A stretch of 47,213 nt of DNA from a bacterium (lineage in GTDB: Bacteria > Gemmatimonadota > Gemmatimonadetes > Longimicrobiales > RSA9). The notes under the pieces were generated by a model. That model did not search any database. It worked only from the letters and a program-made list of their open reading frames with translations, and was not told the origin of the DNA. The stretch covers positions 1 through 47,213 of the forward strand of contig QGVH01000029.1 of NCBI GenBank assembly GCA_003242735.1, given 5' to 3'. Positions 27,842-36,824 of this stretch are shown here, one piece after another (within the stretch, counting starts at the first letter, position 1; each line of letters begins with the position of its first letter). Position numbers and translations under genes: made by a program.

Positions 27842-28951
27842 ATGAGTACACGGACCACGCGCCTCGACAACACGCTCGCCGCCGAACGAGCGCGCCTCGG
27901 CTGGAGCCAGGCGCGCATGGCCGAGGCCGCGGGCATCTCCCGCCAGAGCTACGCGGCGATCGAAGCCGGCACGGCGGTGCCGTCCACGGAGGTCGCCCTC
28001 CGCCTCGCCCAGGCGCTGGGCCGCACCGTCGAGGAGCTGTTCCGGCTGCCCGGTCGACCCGCGGCCGAGCGCCTCGCGGCCTGGGCGGGGAGCACGCCCG
28101 CCGCTCCAGGCCGCCGGGTCCGCCTCACCTCCATCGCGGGCCGCTGGGTCGCCCATCCGGTGGACGAGGCGCACCGCCCCACGCCACCCGCGGACGGCGT
28201 GGTCGCCGGACTGGTCGATGGCGAAACGATCGCAGTCCGCCTGCTGCCGGATCCCCCGCCGCCTTCGGAGCTGGTCGTGATGGGCTGCGACCCCGCTTTC
28301 GGCATCGTGGTGGAGGCGCTGCGGCGCGAACGGGGGATCGAGGTCACCTGGACGCAGCGGGGCAGCGTCGGCGCGCTCGCGGCGCTGGCGCGCGGCGAGG
28401 CGCACGTCGTGGGTGCGCACCTGCGGGACCCCATGACGGGCGAAGGGAACGCCCGCTGGATCCGGGAGATCGTCCCGTTCCCCTGCACGCGCATCGCCTT
28501 CGCCGTCTGGGAGCAGGGGCTCCTCGTACGGCCCGGTGATTCGACCAGGATCAGCGGCCCCGCCGACCTGGCGCGCCCGGACATCCGCATCATCAACCGC
28601 GAGGAGGGCTCCGGCAGCCGCATGCTGCTGGACGAAGCGCTTGCGGCGGCGCAGATCGATCCCAACTCGATCGCTGGCTACGACACGCGTGCCACGAGCC
28701 ACTTCGCCGTCGCCGAGATCGTGGCCTCCGGCGCCGCCGACGTGGGCGTGGGCATCCGCGCGGCCGGCGTGGCGTGGGGCCTCGACGTCCTCCCGCTCCG
28801 TCGAGAGGAGTACGAACTGATCGTGCCCAACCACTTCCTCGACCTGCCTGCCGTCGGCGCGCTGCTCGACATCCTGCGCCGCCCCGGCACCCGGGCCCAG
28901 GTCGAAGCGCTCCAGGGCTACGACGGCCAGCGCATGGGTCTGCCGGTCTAG
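27842..28951 (+). CDS. XRE-type HTH regulator with periplasmic-binding-like domain (probable molybdate regulator)
   Basis: A 369-residue protein. Residues about 8-65 form a lambda-type helix-turn-helix (LAAERARLGWSQARMAEAAGI, SRQSYAAIEAGTAVPSTEVALRLAQALG). The rest matches the PBP-like domain seen in molybdate-linked regulators: VVMGCDPAFGIVVEALRRE, GSVGALAALARGEAHVVGAH, INREEGSGSRMLLDEAL, TSHFAVAEIVASGAADVGVG. This fold resembles a solute-binding protein without a signal peptide, so it probably senses molybdate or molybdenum cofactor status in the cytoplasm. It begins 24 bp after modC on the same strand and is the best candidate to act at the modA dyad. Confidence 0.9.
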   Translation: MSTRTTRLDNTLAAERARLGWSQARMAEAAGISRQSYAAIEAGTAVPSTEVALRLAQALGRTVEELFRLPGRPAAERLAAWAGSTPAAPGRRVRLTSIAGRWVAHPVDEAHRPTPPADGVVAGLVDGETIAVRLLPDPPPPSELVVMGCDPAFGIVVEALRRERGIEVTWTQRGSVGALAALARGEAHVVGAHLRDPMTGEGNARWIREIVPFPCTRIAFAVWEQGLLVRPGDSTRISGPADLARPDIRIINREEGSGSRMLLDEALAAAQIDPNSIAGYDTRATSHFAVAEIVASGAADVGVGIRAAGVAWGLDVLPLRREEYELIVPNHFLDLPAVGALLDILRRPGTRAQVEALQGYDGQRMGLPV

Positions 28952-29010
28952 CGCTACGGAGCGAGGGGGCTCCCTTCGACGCGCGGTGCGCAACGGCTCC
29001 GATCGGGCGA

Positions 29011-29048
29011 CGAAAAGGGCGAGGGCCTGCTCGAACGAGACCCTCGCC
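29011..29048 (-). terminator. Intrinsic terminator of the M28 peptidase gene
   Basis: GGGCGAGGG (29016-29024) pairs with CCCTCGCCC (29040-29048). On the minus strand the hairpin is followed by TTTTC, so it ends the peptidase transcript about 55 bp after its stop. It may also serve the convergent regulator gene. Confidence 0.6.
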
Positions 29049-29104
29049 CTCGCCCGTCCGGGCGGCGCCTCCGCCCCTGCCAGAGGATTCCCGGACGCGC
29101 CCCG

Positions 29105-31171
29105 CTACCGCCGCCTCAGCTCGATGATGCCCTGCGCCGCAGCATCCTCGAAGAACGCCCGCACATCCTCCACCGGGACCGGCCCGAGCTCCGCCGAGAT
29201 CGCGTTCCGGATCTCGAGGACGGAGCGCGTGCCGTCCGCGAACCAGAGGGCCTCCTGTGCATGGAAGCCACGGAGTTTGTCGCTCCGCGCGCTGGTGGGC
29301 CGCAGCACTCCCTCGTAAACCAGCCGCGGGTACAGACGCGAGGCCTCCCGCTCCGCAGCGCTCATCGACGCCTTCGCCAGCGGGACGCCGTGCGCCTCCG
29401 CGATCACACGGTACGCTTCATCGATCCGCGCCAGGTCGTTGTTCAGACCGCGATAGAACCGGTCGGCCACCGCCTCCGCCACGGACGCGGCACGACGGTC
29501 GCCCTTCGCGACGCTCGAGGCGGACCGGATCGCCGCGCGCTCACGGAGGTACGCCTGCTCGACCGCGTTCCTCGCCTCCCGGTAGGCCGCGAACAGCTCC
29601 GACGGCCCGGCAGCGGCCATCTGCTGGATGCCCTCGCGGACCTGGCGGCCGACCCGCTCGCTGGCGTAGCCCGCCGTCAGCGCGGCCAGCTTCCCGACAT
29701 CGGCCGCGCCCGCGCCGGCCAGGATCGCCGCCGTGGCGACGCCGATGAACGCCGTCCGCTTCAACTGGGTCGGGTCGAGACTCCGCGGCCGGTCCTGGCT
29801 CGAGTGATAGACCGCGTCCGGCCAGTGGTTGAAGAAGATGAACGGTACCCCCGCTTGGCCGAAGACGACGTGGTCGCTCGAGCCGTAGAACTTCTCGATG
29901 TGGTAGTAGAACGGATCCTGGGAGCCCGTCGGATCGATGATCGGACGCGAGAAGGCGTACGCGATCCGGCGGTTGTGGACCTTCTCCCGGTTCGTCTCGC
30001 CGACGTACTCCATGAACTGCTGCGCGACGTCGCTCACGAACGTCGGCAGCGAGGCCGGCGTCCGGTACAGCTTCAGGTTCCCTTTGTTCTCCACGAGCGA
30101 GGCGCCGACCATGTCCATGTTGATCCCGGCGAGCAGGCGGGCGACCCAGTCCGCGTTCGCCTGGAAGTACGGAACCGTTCCCACGAACTCCGGGACCCAC
30201 AGGAAGCGGATCGTGCGCCGCGGGCGCGGGAGGACGCCTTCATCGATCAAGCGCTTGTACGCGCGCCCGACCTCCAGGATCGTCGCGCTGCCGGAGACGT
30301 TGTCGCCGGCGCCCTGCTTCGTCACCCCCTCGAAGAGGTGAGCGATGAAGGCGATCTCCTCATCGGTCGAGCCGTCGCCCGGGATCGTGGCGACCGTGAC
30401 CTGGTGCGTCACGTCCTGGAAGATCTCCGTTTCCACGACCGCCCGGACCCGGACGGGGCCGCGCTCCACGAGATCGATGAGTTCCTGGCCGAGGCGGTGC
30501 GAGAGCGCGAAGGCGAAGATCCGGGGCCCGTCGGCGGGCTGCGGGACCCGCGTCCACGAGATCAGGTCCGGCCGGTCGATCGCCTTGCCCAGGGCGTTGT
30601 GCGTGCTCACGATCCCGATCGCTCCCCGCTCGACGACGGCCGGCTGCACGACCGCCGCGATCGGCCCCGTCGTGAGGACGATCTTGCCGCGGACATCCTT
30701 GCCCTCGTAGTCGCTCGGCCGGGTGCCGCGGCCGATGTAGACCAGCTCCGTGGTCACATCGGCCGAGGCCGAGCCGGGCACGAGCGCCGCAGGCACGTCG
30801 CGGTGTGAGATCAGGAGGCGACGCACCGGCGTCTCCAGCCAGAGCTCGCCACGCCGCGCGTGCCACTGGGGGCTGGCCTCGAACCGCACGACGTGCACGT
30901 CCGAGAGGCCGTACTCCCTGGCCATCCGCGCCACGTACTCCGTCTCGAAGTACGTGTCGCGGTACTCGCTCTCATAGCGTTTCCCCTCGTACGCACCCAG
31001 TTCGTAGACGTGGCGCATCGCCACGGCGCCCGAGACCTCGTCCGCGATCCGATCCAGGATCGGCTGCGGCAGGAGCGTGGCCGGGTCCGGTTGCTCCTGC
31101 GCACGCGCGGCCGGCGGCACCGCAGCCAGCACCGCGATCAGGGCCAGCGCCTGCCTCACTCCATGTCTCAT
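29105..31171 (-). CDS. Secreted M28-family metallopeptidase
   Basis: A 688-residue exported zinc aminopeptidase-like protein. A signal peptide ([18 protein letters not shown]) is followed by a PA-like insert ([21 protein letters not shown]) and the M28 catalytic core: histidine in FIAHLFEG, aspartate in [15 protein letters not shown], glutamates in [12 protein letters not shown], aspartate in GINMDMVGA, and a late histidine in DAVYHSSQD or SSDHVVFGQ. The C-terminal 200 residues are mainly helical ([17 protein letters not shown]) and end with [15 protein letters not shown], a domain I do not recognise. ATG 31171 has GGAGGG upstream. It probably degrades peptides outside the inner membrane. Confidence 0.9.
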   Translation of the reverse strand: MRHGVRQALALIAVLAAVPPAARAQEQPDPATLLPQPILDRIADEVSGAVAMRHVYELGAYEGKRYESEYRDTYFETEYVARMAREYGLSDVHVVRFEASPQWHARRGELWLETPVRRLLISHRDVPAALVPGSASADVTTELVYIGRGTRPSDYEGKDVRGKIVLTTGPIAAVVQPAVVERGAIGIVSTHNALGKAIDRPDLISWTRVPQPADGPRIFAFALSHRLGQELIDLVERGPVRVRAVVETEIFQDVTHQVTVATIPGDGSTDEEIAFIAHLFEGVTKQGAGDNVSGSATILEVGRAYKRLIDEGVLPRPRRTIRFLWVPEFVGTVPYFQANADWVARLLAGINMDMVGASLVENKGNLKLYRTPASLPTFVSDVAQQFMEYVGETNREKVHNRRIAYAFSRPIIDPTGSQDPFYYHIEKFYGSSDHVVFGQAGVPFIFFNHWPDAVYHSSQDRPRSLDPTQLKRTAFIGVATAAILAGAGAADVGKLAALTAGYASERVGRQVREGIQQMAAAGPSELFAAYREARNAVEQAYLRERAAIRSASSVAKGDRRAASVAEAVADRFYRGLNNDLARIDEAYRVIAEAHGVPLAKASMSAAEREASRLYPRLVYEGVLRPTSARSDKLRGFHAQEALWFADGTRSVLEIRNAISAELGPVPVEDVRAFFEDAAAQGIIELRRR

Positions 31172-31640
31172 CGACTGCCCTCCTTCCCCGGCCATGTCGC
31201 CGGGGACCGTGACCGCCTCTCGTCCGGCGATCGCCGGCGCCGGAGCCGGTATCTCCGTGTGGCCGGACATAGTCGGCCCCGGGATCCGGTTTGGCAACTC
31301 GCGGCGGCGCTCGGAGGAGGGGACGGGGTATAGGAACCGTCGGAGGCTCGTACGCCTCCCGCCGCTTCGACCAGGGTTCACGGACCAGGGAGCCGGGCGC
31401 CGGTCCCGGCCCGCCGGGCGCTGGCGGCGTTCGTGGTCACGGCGGGGCCCGCCGTTGCCCCGGGTCCGGGCGGGGAGCAGGTCTACGCCCGGATCCCGTG
31501 GCGGCGGATCCGTGCGAACGCGGCCAATCCCCTTGCTTTGTCGCGCCCGAACCGGCAATCTCGAACCATGCGGCGCGCACACGGCCGCGGCCGCGATCCG
31601 GTCCCGGCCCGGGCGTAGAGCAACGGACCAGGAGGGGGTC
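31172..31640. other. 469-bp divergent intergenic region
   Basis: It separates the M28 peptidase from the aldolase gene. It must hold both promoters; only the aldolase one is recognisable. Open frames crossing it have arginine/proline-rich, non-coding-like composition. Confidence 0.5.
31533..31561 (+). promoter_or_regulatory. Candidate promoter of the aldolase gene
   Basis: TTGCTT (31533-31538), a 17-bp spacer and CAATCT (31556-31561), about 80 bp before the aldolase start. Each hexamer is imperfect, so the call is tentative. Confidence 0.35.
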
Positions 31641-32528
31641 ATGAACCAGGAACAATTCGAGAAGATTCGCTCCGGCGACGGCTTCATCGCTGCTCTGGAC
31701 CAGAGCGGCGGCAGCACGCCGAAGGCGCTGAAGTTGTACGGTGTCGGCGAGGACGCGTACTCGAACGAGCAGGAGATGTTCGACCGCATCCATGAGATGC
31801 GGACGCGCATCATCACGAGCCCCGCGTTCGACGGGGATCGGATCATCGGCGCCATCCTGTTCGAGAACACGATGGAGCGCGAGATCGAGGGCCGCGGGAG
31901 CGCCGATTACCTGTGGTCGGTCAAGCGTGTCGTCCCCTTCCTCAAGGTCGACAAGGGCCTCGCCCCCGAGCAGGACGGTGTGCAGTTGATGAAGCCGATC
32001 CCGGACCTCGACCAGCTGCTCGAGCGGGCGCGCGAGAAGGGGATCTTCGGCACGAAGATGCGCTCCGTGATCAAGCGCGCGAACGAGAAGGGGATCCGCG
32101 CCATCGTGGACCAGCAGTTCGAGTACGCGCACAAGATCCTCGCCGCCGGGTTCGTGCCCATCCTCGAGCCGGAGGTGGACATCCACGCCCCGGATAAGGC
32201 GGAGGCCGAGGCGTTGCTCAAGAAGTACCTGCTCGAAGGGCTCGAGACCATCCCCGAGGGCCAGTACGTGATGTTCAAGCTGACGCTGCCGGAGGAGGAT
32301 GGTTTCTACAAGGAGCTCGTGGAGCATCCACGGGTGCTCAGGGTCGTCGCGCTGTCTGGCGGCTACACCCGCGAGGAGGCGAACGCGCGTTTGGCCCGCA
32401 ACCCCGGCATTGTGGCGAGCTTCTCCCGCGCGCTCACGGAAGGTCTGCACGTGAGTCAGACCGACGAGGAGTTCAACAAGGTGCTCGACGAGGCGATCCA
32501 GAGCATCTACGAGGCGTCCATCGCGTAG
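31641..32528 (+). CDS. fda: Class I fructose-bisphosphate aldolase
   Basis: A 295-residue class I (Schiff-base) aldolase that cleaves fructose 1,6-bisphosphate to dihydroxyacetone phosphate and glyceraldehyde 3-phosphate. It closely follows the Staphylococcus-type enzyme (296 residues): [81 protein letters not shown] (Schiff-base lysine region) and [17 protein letters not shown] 31641 is preceded by AGGAGGGGG. It is probably monocistronic in central carbon metabolism. Confidence 0.96.
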   Translation: MNQEQFEKIRSGDGFIAALDQSGGSTPKALKLYGVGEDAYSNEQEMFDRIHEMRTRIITSPAFDGDRIIGAILFENTMEREIEGRGSADYLWSVKRVVPFLKVDKGLAPEQDGVQLMKPIPDLDQLLERAREKGIFGTKMRSVIKRANEKGIRAIVDQQFEYAHKILAAGFVPILEPEVDIHAPDKAEAEALLKKYLLEGLETIPEGQYVMFKLTLPEEDGFYKELVEHPRVLRVVALSGGYTREEANARLARNPGIVASFSRALTEGLHVSQTDEEFNKVLDEAIQSIYEASIA

Positions 32529-32547
32529 CGGGCGCGAACGCTTCGCC

Positions 32548-32745
32548 GATGGCCTCGGACACGGACGGGATCGTCACCGACCGCGAGACCACGCTCATCC
32601 TCACGGAAGGCCGCCGAGCTCCAGGCGGAGCGAGGCGGCCGGTCGAGCGGTCTAACGCTCGAAGAGCTGCGGCAGATCGCGAGCGAGGCCGGCATTGACC
32701 CGCACCTCGTGGCTGCGGCGCTGGCCGATCCGGAGCCCCAGCCCG
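32548..32745 (+). pseudogene. Relic of a short N-terminal domain (GLTLEELRQIASEAGIDP type)
   Basis: ATG 32548 opens SDTDGIVTDRETTLILTE, and after a frame change near 32608 a second frame gives AAELQAERGGRSSGLTLEEL and RQIASEAGIDPHLVAAALAD. I recall this pattern as the N-terminal segment of uncharacterised proteins in this lineage, but this is from memory. The rest of the expected protein is absent, and the strand then overlaps an antisense relic. Function unknown. Confidence 0.45.
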
Positions 32746-32749
32746 TCAC

Positions 32750-33249
32750 ACGTCCATCGCGGGATGTCACGATGAAGCTCAGCGGAGACAGGGCCGCGCT
32801 GGTCGGAGTCGAGCCACGGTCGAGGAACCTGATCCTCTCGAGACCCGCTCTCTCGCCGAGCCGCCGCGCGACGGCCACGACGTGGCTCACGCGATCCCTC
32901 GAATACGCGACGGCCTCAACGGGCGGCTGCTTCCGGAGATCCGCCCACGAGAACCAGCGGAACGGGCCGTCTCCCTCCACGCCGAAGTAGCGTTCGACGG
33001 AGTCCTCCGATCCATCGGTGAGTCGACGAAGAACTGGGCTGCCCGCTCCGCCCCGGCCTCCGGTGTACACGAATCGACCGCCCAATCCCCCCACACGAAG
33101 TACGTGTACGATTCCTCGCTGATCTCCCGGGCTGCTTCATCCTGGTACGCGCCGCAGGCGAGCGGGAGACTTCCGCCGGCTGCAACGAACAGCACCGCGC
33201 GTGGCCCGAACGACACCCGGAACCTCGACAGGACGAGTCGGCGTTTCAT
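32750..33249 (-). pseudogene. Exported hypothetical protein broken at a G6 tract
   Basis: ATG 33249 has an excellent ribosome binding site (AGGAGG, seven bases upstream) and a signal-like N-terminus (PRAVLFVAAGGSLPLAC). The frame runs through REISEESYTYFVWG. At a run of six C on the plus strand (33087-33092) it must change frame to continue as GGLGGRFVYTGGRGG, SVERYFGVEGDGPFRWFSWADLRK and SHVVAVARRLGERAGLERIRF. I do not recognise the family. The 3' end is uncertain because the second frame runs on over an antisense gene relic. The insertion sequence starts only 42 bp upstream and may have removed its promoter. Confidence 0.6.
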
Positions 33250-33290
33250 GATCGGCCTCCTGTACCAGGTCCGTGTCGGTTGCGTGGAAC

Positions 33291-34735
33291 TAGCACTGCT
33301 TTGTCAGGTCATTCCGCTTGGATATCGGGTGACGGGTTCATGGCAGTACGGGCAGCGTAAGCGGATGACGTTCAAGATCGCTGTGAGCACGAGCTGGCGC
33401 CTGATCTCGGGCAGGCTGGGCTTGGGCGGAGGCGCGGCCCGCTTCAGCCGGCGCGCGCTTTTCCCCCGAGTCTGAGGTGCTGCAGGAACGCAAAGGCGAT
33501 CATGCTGAGGAGTGCGTGGTGGTGAAGACCTCTCCAGCTGCGGCCCTCGAAGTGATCGAGCCCGAGCTCCTGCTTCATCTGCTGGTGCGCCTGCTCGCAG
33601 ACCCAGCGCGCCTTGATGACGCTGGCCAGCTCTCGGAGCGAAGCCGTGGCCGGAAGATTGGAGAGGTAGTACTTCCTCTCACCCCGCGCGCGTCGCTCGC
33701 ACACCAGCCAGAGCTCCTCCTCTCCGGGGAGGTGCCGACCCTTGGCCGCTCTGGGTCCGTCGGCCACCCGCACGCGCACCGCGGCGAACTGGCACGAGAG
33801 CGGCCGCCCCTTGCTGCCTCGTCTCCAGCTGACGCGTCGCCACGCCCGCTCGCCGAGCCCCTCGATCATGGCCTCGGCGCTCACGGGCTCGGCCGTCGTC
33901 GTCGGATGACGTCTCGGCCGACCGCCGCTCGGCTCGGGCTGTGGCCACACGAGCGAGACGTCCGCCGGATAGACCAACTGCGTCGCAAGGATCCCGACGG
34001 CGTAGACGAGACCGCGCTCGCTGAGCCCTTTCCGAAACTCCGCCGCCGAGCCATAGTCCGCATCCGCCAGCACGTAGCCGAACCGGGCTCCGGCCGCACG
34101 CACCCGGTCCAGCTCGGCGAGCGCGATCTGGCCCTTGGTCCGAAAGCCCACTCCCTCCGGCACACCCGCCTTGCGGCAGCGTACCGGATCGGCCGCCCAC
34201 GCCTCGGGCAGGTAGAGCCGGAGCGCCAGCGCGACCGGCACCTCGCGCTCGGCCAGCGTGAGCGAGACCAGCACCTGACAGTTCGCCCGCTTGCCCAGCT
34301 CGCCGCAGTACTGGCGCGCCACGCCCACCGAGTGCGTGCCCTGCTTGACCAGCGCCGTGTCGTCGATGATCAGCACGGCCTTCGGCCCGCCCACCAGCCG
34401 GTTCGCCTCCACCACCAGGCTCTCCTCCAGGGGCGCCGGATCCCACGGCGAGATGCTCACGAAGTGGTGAAGCTGCTGCGACTCGCCCGGCGCCACCCGC
34501 TCCGCCAGCCGGGTCACGCTCTTGCGTTCGCCCGGCGAGAGAAGCCCCTCCAGATAGATGGGCGCCCAGTGTCGCTGCTCGGCCCGCCCCAGCCGCTCCA
34601 GGAACGGCTCGAGCCAGCGGTCGAACTCCTCTTCCCACGCACGAACCTTCGCGGTGCTTGCCATGGCGGCCTCCGGGATCAGGGGCCGCACACGCCCCTG
34701 CAACTTCCGCGCTCACACGTGACAAAGCAGTGCTA
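33291..34735 (-). mobile_element. Complete IS701-type insertion sequence (1445 bp)
   Basis: Perfect 16-bp terminal inverted repeats, TAGCACTGCTTTGTCA at 33291-33306 and its complement at 34720-34735, bracket one transposase gene. IS701-family elements duplicate a 4-bp YTAR target. Here the ends read CTAG (33290-33293) and CTAA (34733-34736), both fitting YTAR but not identical, so the exact duplication is uncertain. The transposase frame is intact, and the element looks recent. Confidence 0.9.
33444..34664 (-). CDS. IS701-family transposase
   Basis: A 406-residue DDE transposase. Catalytic residues appear in VLIIDDTALVKQGTHSVGV (first aspartate), YVLADADYGSAAEFRKGL (second aspartate) and VCEQAHQQMKQELGLDHFEG (glutamate). 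Family landmarks include FVSISPWDPAPLEESL near residue 80 and the C-terminal HHHALLSMIAFAFLQHL. ATG 34664 matches the family N-terminus (VRAWEEEFDRWLEPFLERLG); an upstream start at 34703 is possible. It fills most of the inverted-repeat-bounded element and has no frameshift. Confidence 0.94.
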   Translation of the reverse strand: MASTAKVRAWEEEFDRWLEPFLERLGRAEQRHWAPIYLEGLLSPGERKSVTRLAERVAPGESQQLHHFVSISPWDPAPLEESLVVEANRLVGGPKAVLIIDDTALVKQGTHSVGVARQYCGELGKRANCQVLVSLTLAEREVPVALALRLYLPEAWAADPVRCRKAGVPEGVGFRTKGQIALAELDRVRAAGARFGYVLADADYGSAAEFRKGLSERGLVYAVGILATQLVYPADVSLVWPQPEPSGGRPRRHPTTTAEPVSAEAMIEGLGERAWRRVSWRRGSKGRPLSCQFAAVRVRVADGPRAAKGRHLPGEEELWLVCERRARGERKYYLSNLPATASLRELASVIKARWVCEQAHQQMKQELGLDHFEGRSWRGLHHHALLSMIAFAFLQHLRLGGKARAG

Positions 34736-34736
34736 A

Positions 34737-34772
34737 GCTTCAATGGAGCCGGGGGTATGCCGCGGACGCTCC
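34737..34772 (-). repeat. CRISPR-repeat-like sequence abutting the insertion sequence
   Basis: Directly after the right inverted repeat the plus strand reads GCTTCAATG (34737-34745), then a GCC, and CCGCGGAC about 20 bases in. GCTTCAATG is the reverse complement of the 3' end of the repeat-like element near 46572, and the CCGCGG core is shared. The remainder differs. It may be a degenerate terminal repeat truncated or joined by the insertion, or chance. Confidence 0.25.
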
Positions 34773-34780
34773 CGCAGGGG

Positions 34781-34975
34781 TCACGGGCGGCGCCGTCTGG
34801 ACCGGCGCTCGGACCGACGTCGACTGTCGCGCGGCGCGGCCGACCGGTCCGGCCGGCGCAGGCGCCAGGCGACTACGACCGCGAGGACCTGGCCGGCCGC
34901 AGCGACCAGTGCGGAGACGATGTCGGCGAGGGCGTCCATGCCGACCGTCTGACGGTGGCGCCTCGCCCCCGTCAA
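34781..34975 (-). CDS. Small single-pass membrane protein with arginine-rich tail (hypothetical)
   Basis: A 64-residue frame starting at TTG 34975, four bases after a perfect AAGGAGG. It has one hydrophobic helix (ALADIVSALVAAAGQVLAVVV) followed by a strongly basic tail (RRRSERRSRRRRP). No known family. It lies between the insertion sequence and the end of the cmr operon. The ribosome binding site and helix favour a real gene; the GC-rich arginine tail could be non-coding. Confidence 0.35.
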   Translation of the reverse strand: MTGARRHRQTVGMDALADIVSALVAAAGQVLAVVVAWRLRRPDRSAAPRDSRRRSERRSRRRRP

Positions 34976-35271
34976 TCCGCCTCCTTTACCTACCCATTTA
35001 TCTCCTAACAACGAATTGCGAGGGCTTGTTTACGGCTGCTCGGCGGAAACACAGGCGCTGGGCGGGGCAGGCGCCCGATCGCGCGTTCGGGTCCCGCGTC
35101 GGGTCGTGCACCTCCAACGCCCGCTCGAGCCGCCCATCCGTGTGCCTTTGTTCCGTGAGCCCACGCACCTCGACGGCCCCCTAATGGCCGGGCGGAGACC
35201 CGGCGGCGCCGCTCGTCGTGGTCGCCGGCGGTGGTTTCGCGGCCTGCACCATGGCCACCGCGCCCGGCCGG
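34976..35271. other. Interval downstream of the cmr operon
   Basis: This holds a short AT-rich stretch around 34981-35035, unusual for the region and a possible promoter for the small minus-strand frame. Otherwise I see no gene and no repeat array between cmr6 and this point. Confidence 0.4.
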
Positions 35272-36414
35272 TCACCCCGCGATTCGATTGAACCGCCGCG
35301 CGAACTCCCGTTGTGCGTCTTTGAACACCGGCTTGTTCCTTTTCCCCTCCGTTCGGTCGGGGTCTGCAAGCAAGCCAGGGAAATGCTTCTCGACCAGCTC
35401 ACGCATCATTCTCAGTGCCGCCGCGTCCGGTTCGGCTTCCAGGCGTGTGATCCAGTCGCCGTACATCGCCGACTGGGCGAACGCATTCTTGTCGGTATCC
35501 CACGCCCCTTCCCGGCGTTGACGATGGAATTCGGCGGCCAGGGGGCTGAGCCCGGACAGCTCGCGGGCGAGACGCGCCTCTTCCCTGACCTTCTCACGTG
35601 CCGCGGCGAGTTCGGCCTCCAGCCGCCGAGTGGCGTCCTCGAGCAGCTCGAAGCGGCCGTAGCCGACAGCGGTCTTGGCGCCGGCGCCGAGCCAGGAGAG
35701 GGCATCGGCGAGGTGGCGCCGGAGGTCGTTGCGCAGTGCATCGTCCCAGGGCCCGGTCCCGGGGCGCGGGAGAAGCGCGCACTGCCACAGCTGACCGTGC
35801 TCGACGGCGAGGAACGGTATCGGCGTGGGGTTGAACCAGTCGCCGGGCGCCGGTGGATCGTCCGGGTTCTGGTAATACGGCGCGTAGTGCGGTGTCATGA
35901 TCTCGACGCAGAGCGCCGGTGGCTGCACGGGCAGCAGATCGAGGAATACGATGTCCCCCGCACGACCCATTTCGCCGAACCAATCCTGCCGGCCGCTGCC
36001 ACCGCTCATTCGCATCCATGCCAGGAGCACGCCCTTGAGCCCGGAGCCGGGCAGGTACGGGGTGCCCAGGGTATGGTGCCAGGCGAAGCCGTTCTCGACG
36101 GGATGCGCCCGCCCGAGTCCGGTCACGAAGCGGCTGGTGTTGCGGAGCCGCAGGACGAGTCCCCCGAGCGCGTCCGCCATGGTCGCCTGGCGCTGGATCG
36201 CTTCGGCGAGGACGGCAGCGTCCCACGCCTCCCGGGCCGCATCGACCATCGACTTGATCCAGGGTTGCTTCTCCAGCTTCGGCGCCTCGCCGGGTTTGTA
36301 TTCCAGGTCCACGAACTTGTCGTACCAGAGGCCGGCGTTGAATGGGGGCGTGGGCCGAGACACGCCGCGGGCCTCCCGGTAGAGCAGCTTCATCCGTCGC
36401 GTCTCCGCCTTCAC
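35272..36414 (-). CDS. cmr6: Type III-B CRISPR RAMP protein Cmr6
   Basis: A 380-residue RAMP protein that caps the 3' end of the crRNA backbone in the Cmr complex. The glycine-rich RAMP loop is seen in LPGSGLKGVLLAWMRM; other family features are FVTGLGRAHPVENGFAWHHTLGTPYL near residue 110, DIVFLDLLPVQPPALCVEIMTPHYAPYY and GAGAKTAVGYGRFELL. The C-terminal third is a charged helical extension (EAELAAAREKVREEARLAREL). GTG 36414 overlaps the cmr5 stop (GTGA); ATG 36393 is an alternative. It is the last gene of the cmr operon. Confidence 0.93.
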   Translation of the reverse strand: MKAETRRMKLLYREARGVSRPTPPFNAGLWYDKFVDLEYKPGEAPKLEKQPWIKSMVDAAREAWDAAVLAEAIQRQATMADALGGLVLRLRNTSRFVTGLGRAHPVENGFAWHHTLGTPYLPGSGLKGVLLAWMRMSGGSGRQDWFGEMGRAGDIVFLDLLPVQPPALCVEIMTPHYAPYYQNPDDPPAPGDWFNPTPIPFLAVEHGQLWQCALLPRPGTGPWDDALRNDLRRHLADALSWLGAGAKTAVGYGRFELLEDATRRLEAELAAAREKVREEARLARELSGLSPLAAEFHRQRREGAWDTDKNAFAQSAMYGDWITRLEAEPDAAALRMMRELVEKHFPGLLADPDRTEGKRNKPVFKDAQREFARRFNRIAG

Positions 36415-36824
36415 CGGTCCACCGTCCCGTCGGGGTTCTCGAGGAAGGCCCGGGCGAACTGCTTGAGCCAGGTGCAGTAGCGAAGCGCCTCGCCTTGAGC
36501 ACGTACGTAGACATGCTGGTCGCCCTGCACGAGCGCTTCGAGGAGATCCGTCTTGCCGTGCAGCTCCGGCAGCGCCTCGGTCTTCGTGAGCCATCCGGCG
36601 ACATCTTCGTATACGAGGCGGTGCGGGTTCTTGGCGTCGCCCTTCGCCGCGGCGAGCTCGGCCGCCAGCGCCTGACCCAGGCCGTTCATCACGATCGTGG
36701 CGGGGAGTGCGCTCACGTAGCTGACGTACTTCTTCTGGTCTCCCGCTGTAAGTGACTTACGCGCATTGATACGGCCTAGCGCGAAGCTCGCCCGCTTCTG
36801 TTCTAGCGTCTGGGTACCGGTCAT
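36411..36824 (-). CDS. cmr5: Type III-B CRISPR small subunit Cmr5
   Basis: A 137-residue helical protein, normal for Cmr5, which lines the target-RNA channel of the Cmr complex. Typical elements are LEQKRASFALGRI, KKYVSYVSALPATIVMNGLG, RLVYEDVAGWLT and YVRAQGEALRYCTWLKQFARAFL. ATG 36824 overlaps the cmr4 stop (ATGA) and its own stop overlaps cmr6, so the three are translationally coupled. Confidence 0.94.
   Translation of the reverse strand: MTGTQTLEQKRASFALGRINARKSLTAGDQKKYVSYVSALPATIVMNGLGQALAAELAAAKGDAKNPHRLVYEDVAGWLTKTEALPELHGKTDLLEALVQGDQHVYVRAQGEALRYCTWLKQFARAFLENPDGTVDR

Noticed and set aside
29261..30808. 515-codon plus-strand open frame
   Set aside because: Antisense shadow of the M28 peptidase; no domain pattern.
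33477..34736. 419-codon plus-strand open frame across the insertion sequence
   Set aside because: The minus-strand frame has the transposase DDE residues; the plus frame crosses the inverted repeat and has non-protein-like composition.
33287..34739. Exact target-site duplication of the insertion sequence
   Set aside because: Flanking bases outside the 16-bp inverted repeats differ (GAAC and AGCT); the only candidate is CTAG versus CTAA, which is not a perfect duplication.
34736..35271. CRISPR array downstream of the cmr operon
   Set aside because: I looked for regularly spaced repeats of 28-40 bp and found none; only one repeat-like stretch at the insertion-sequence edge.
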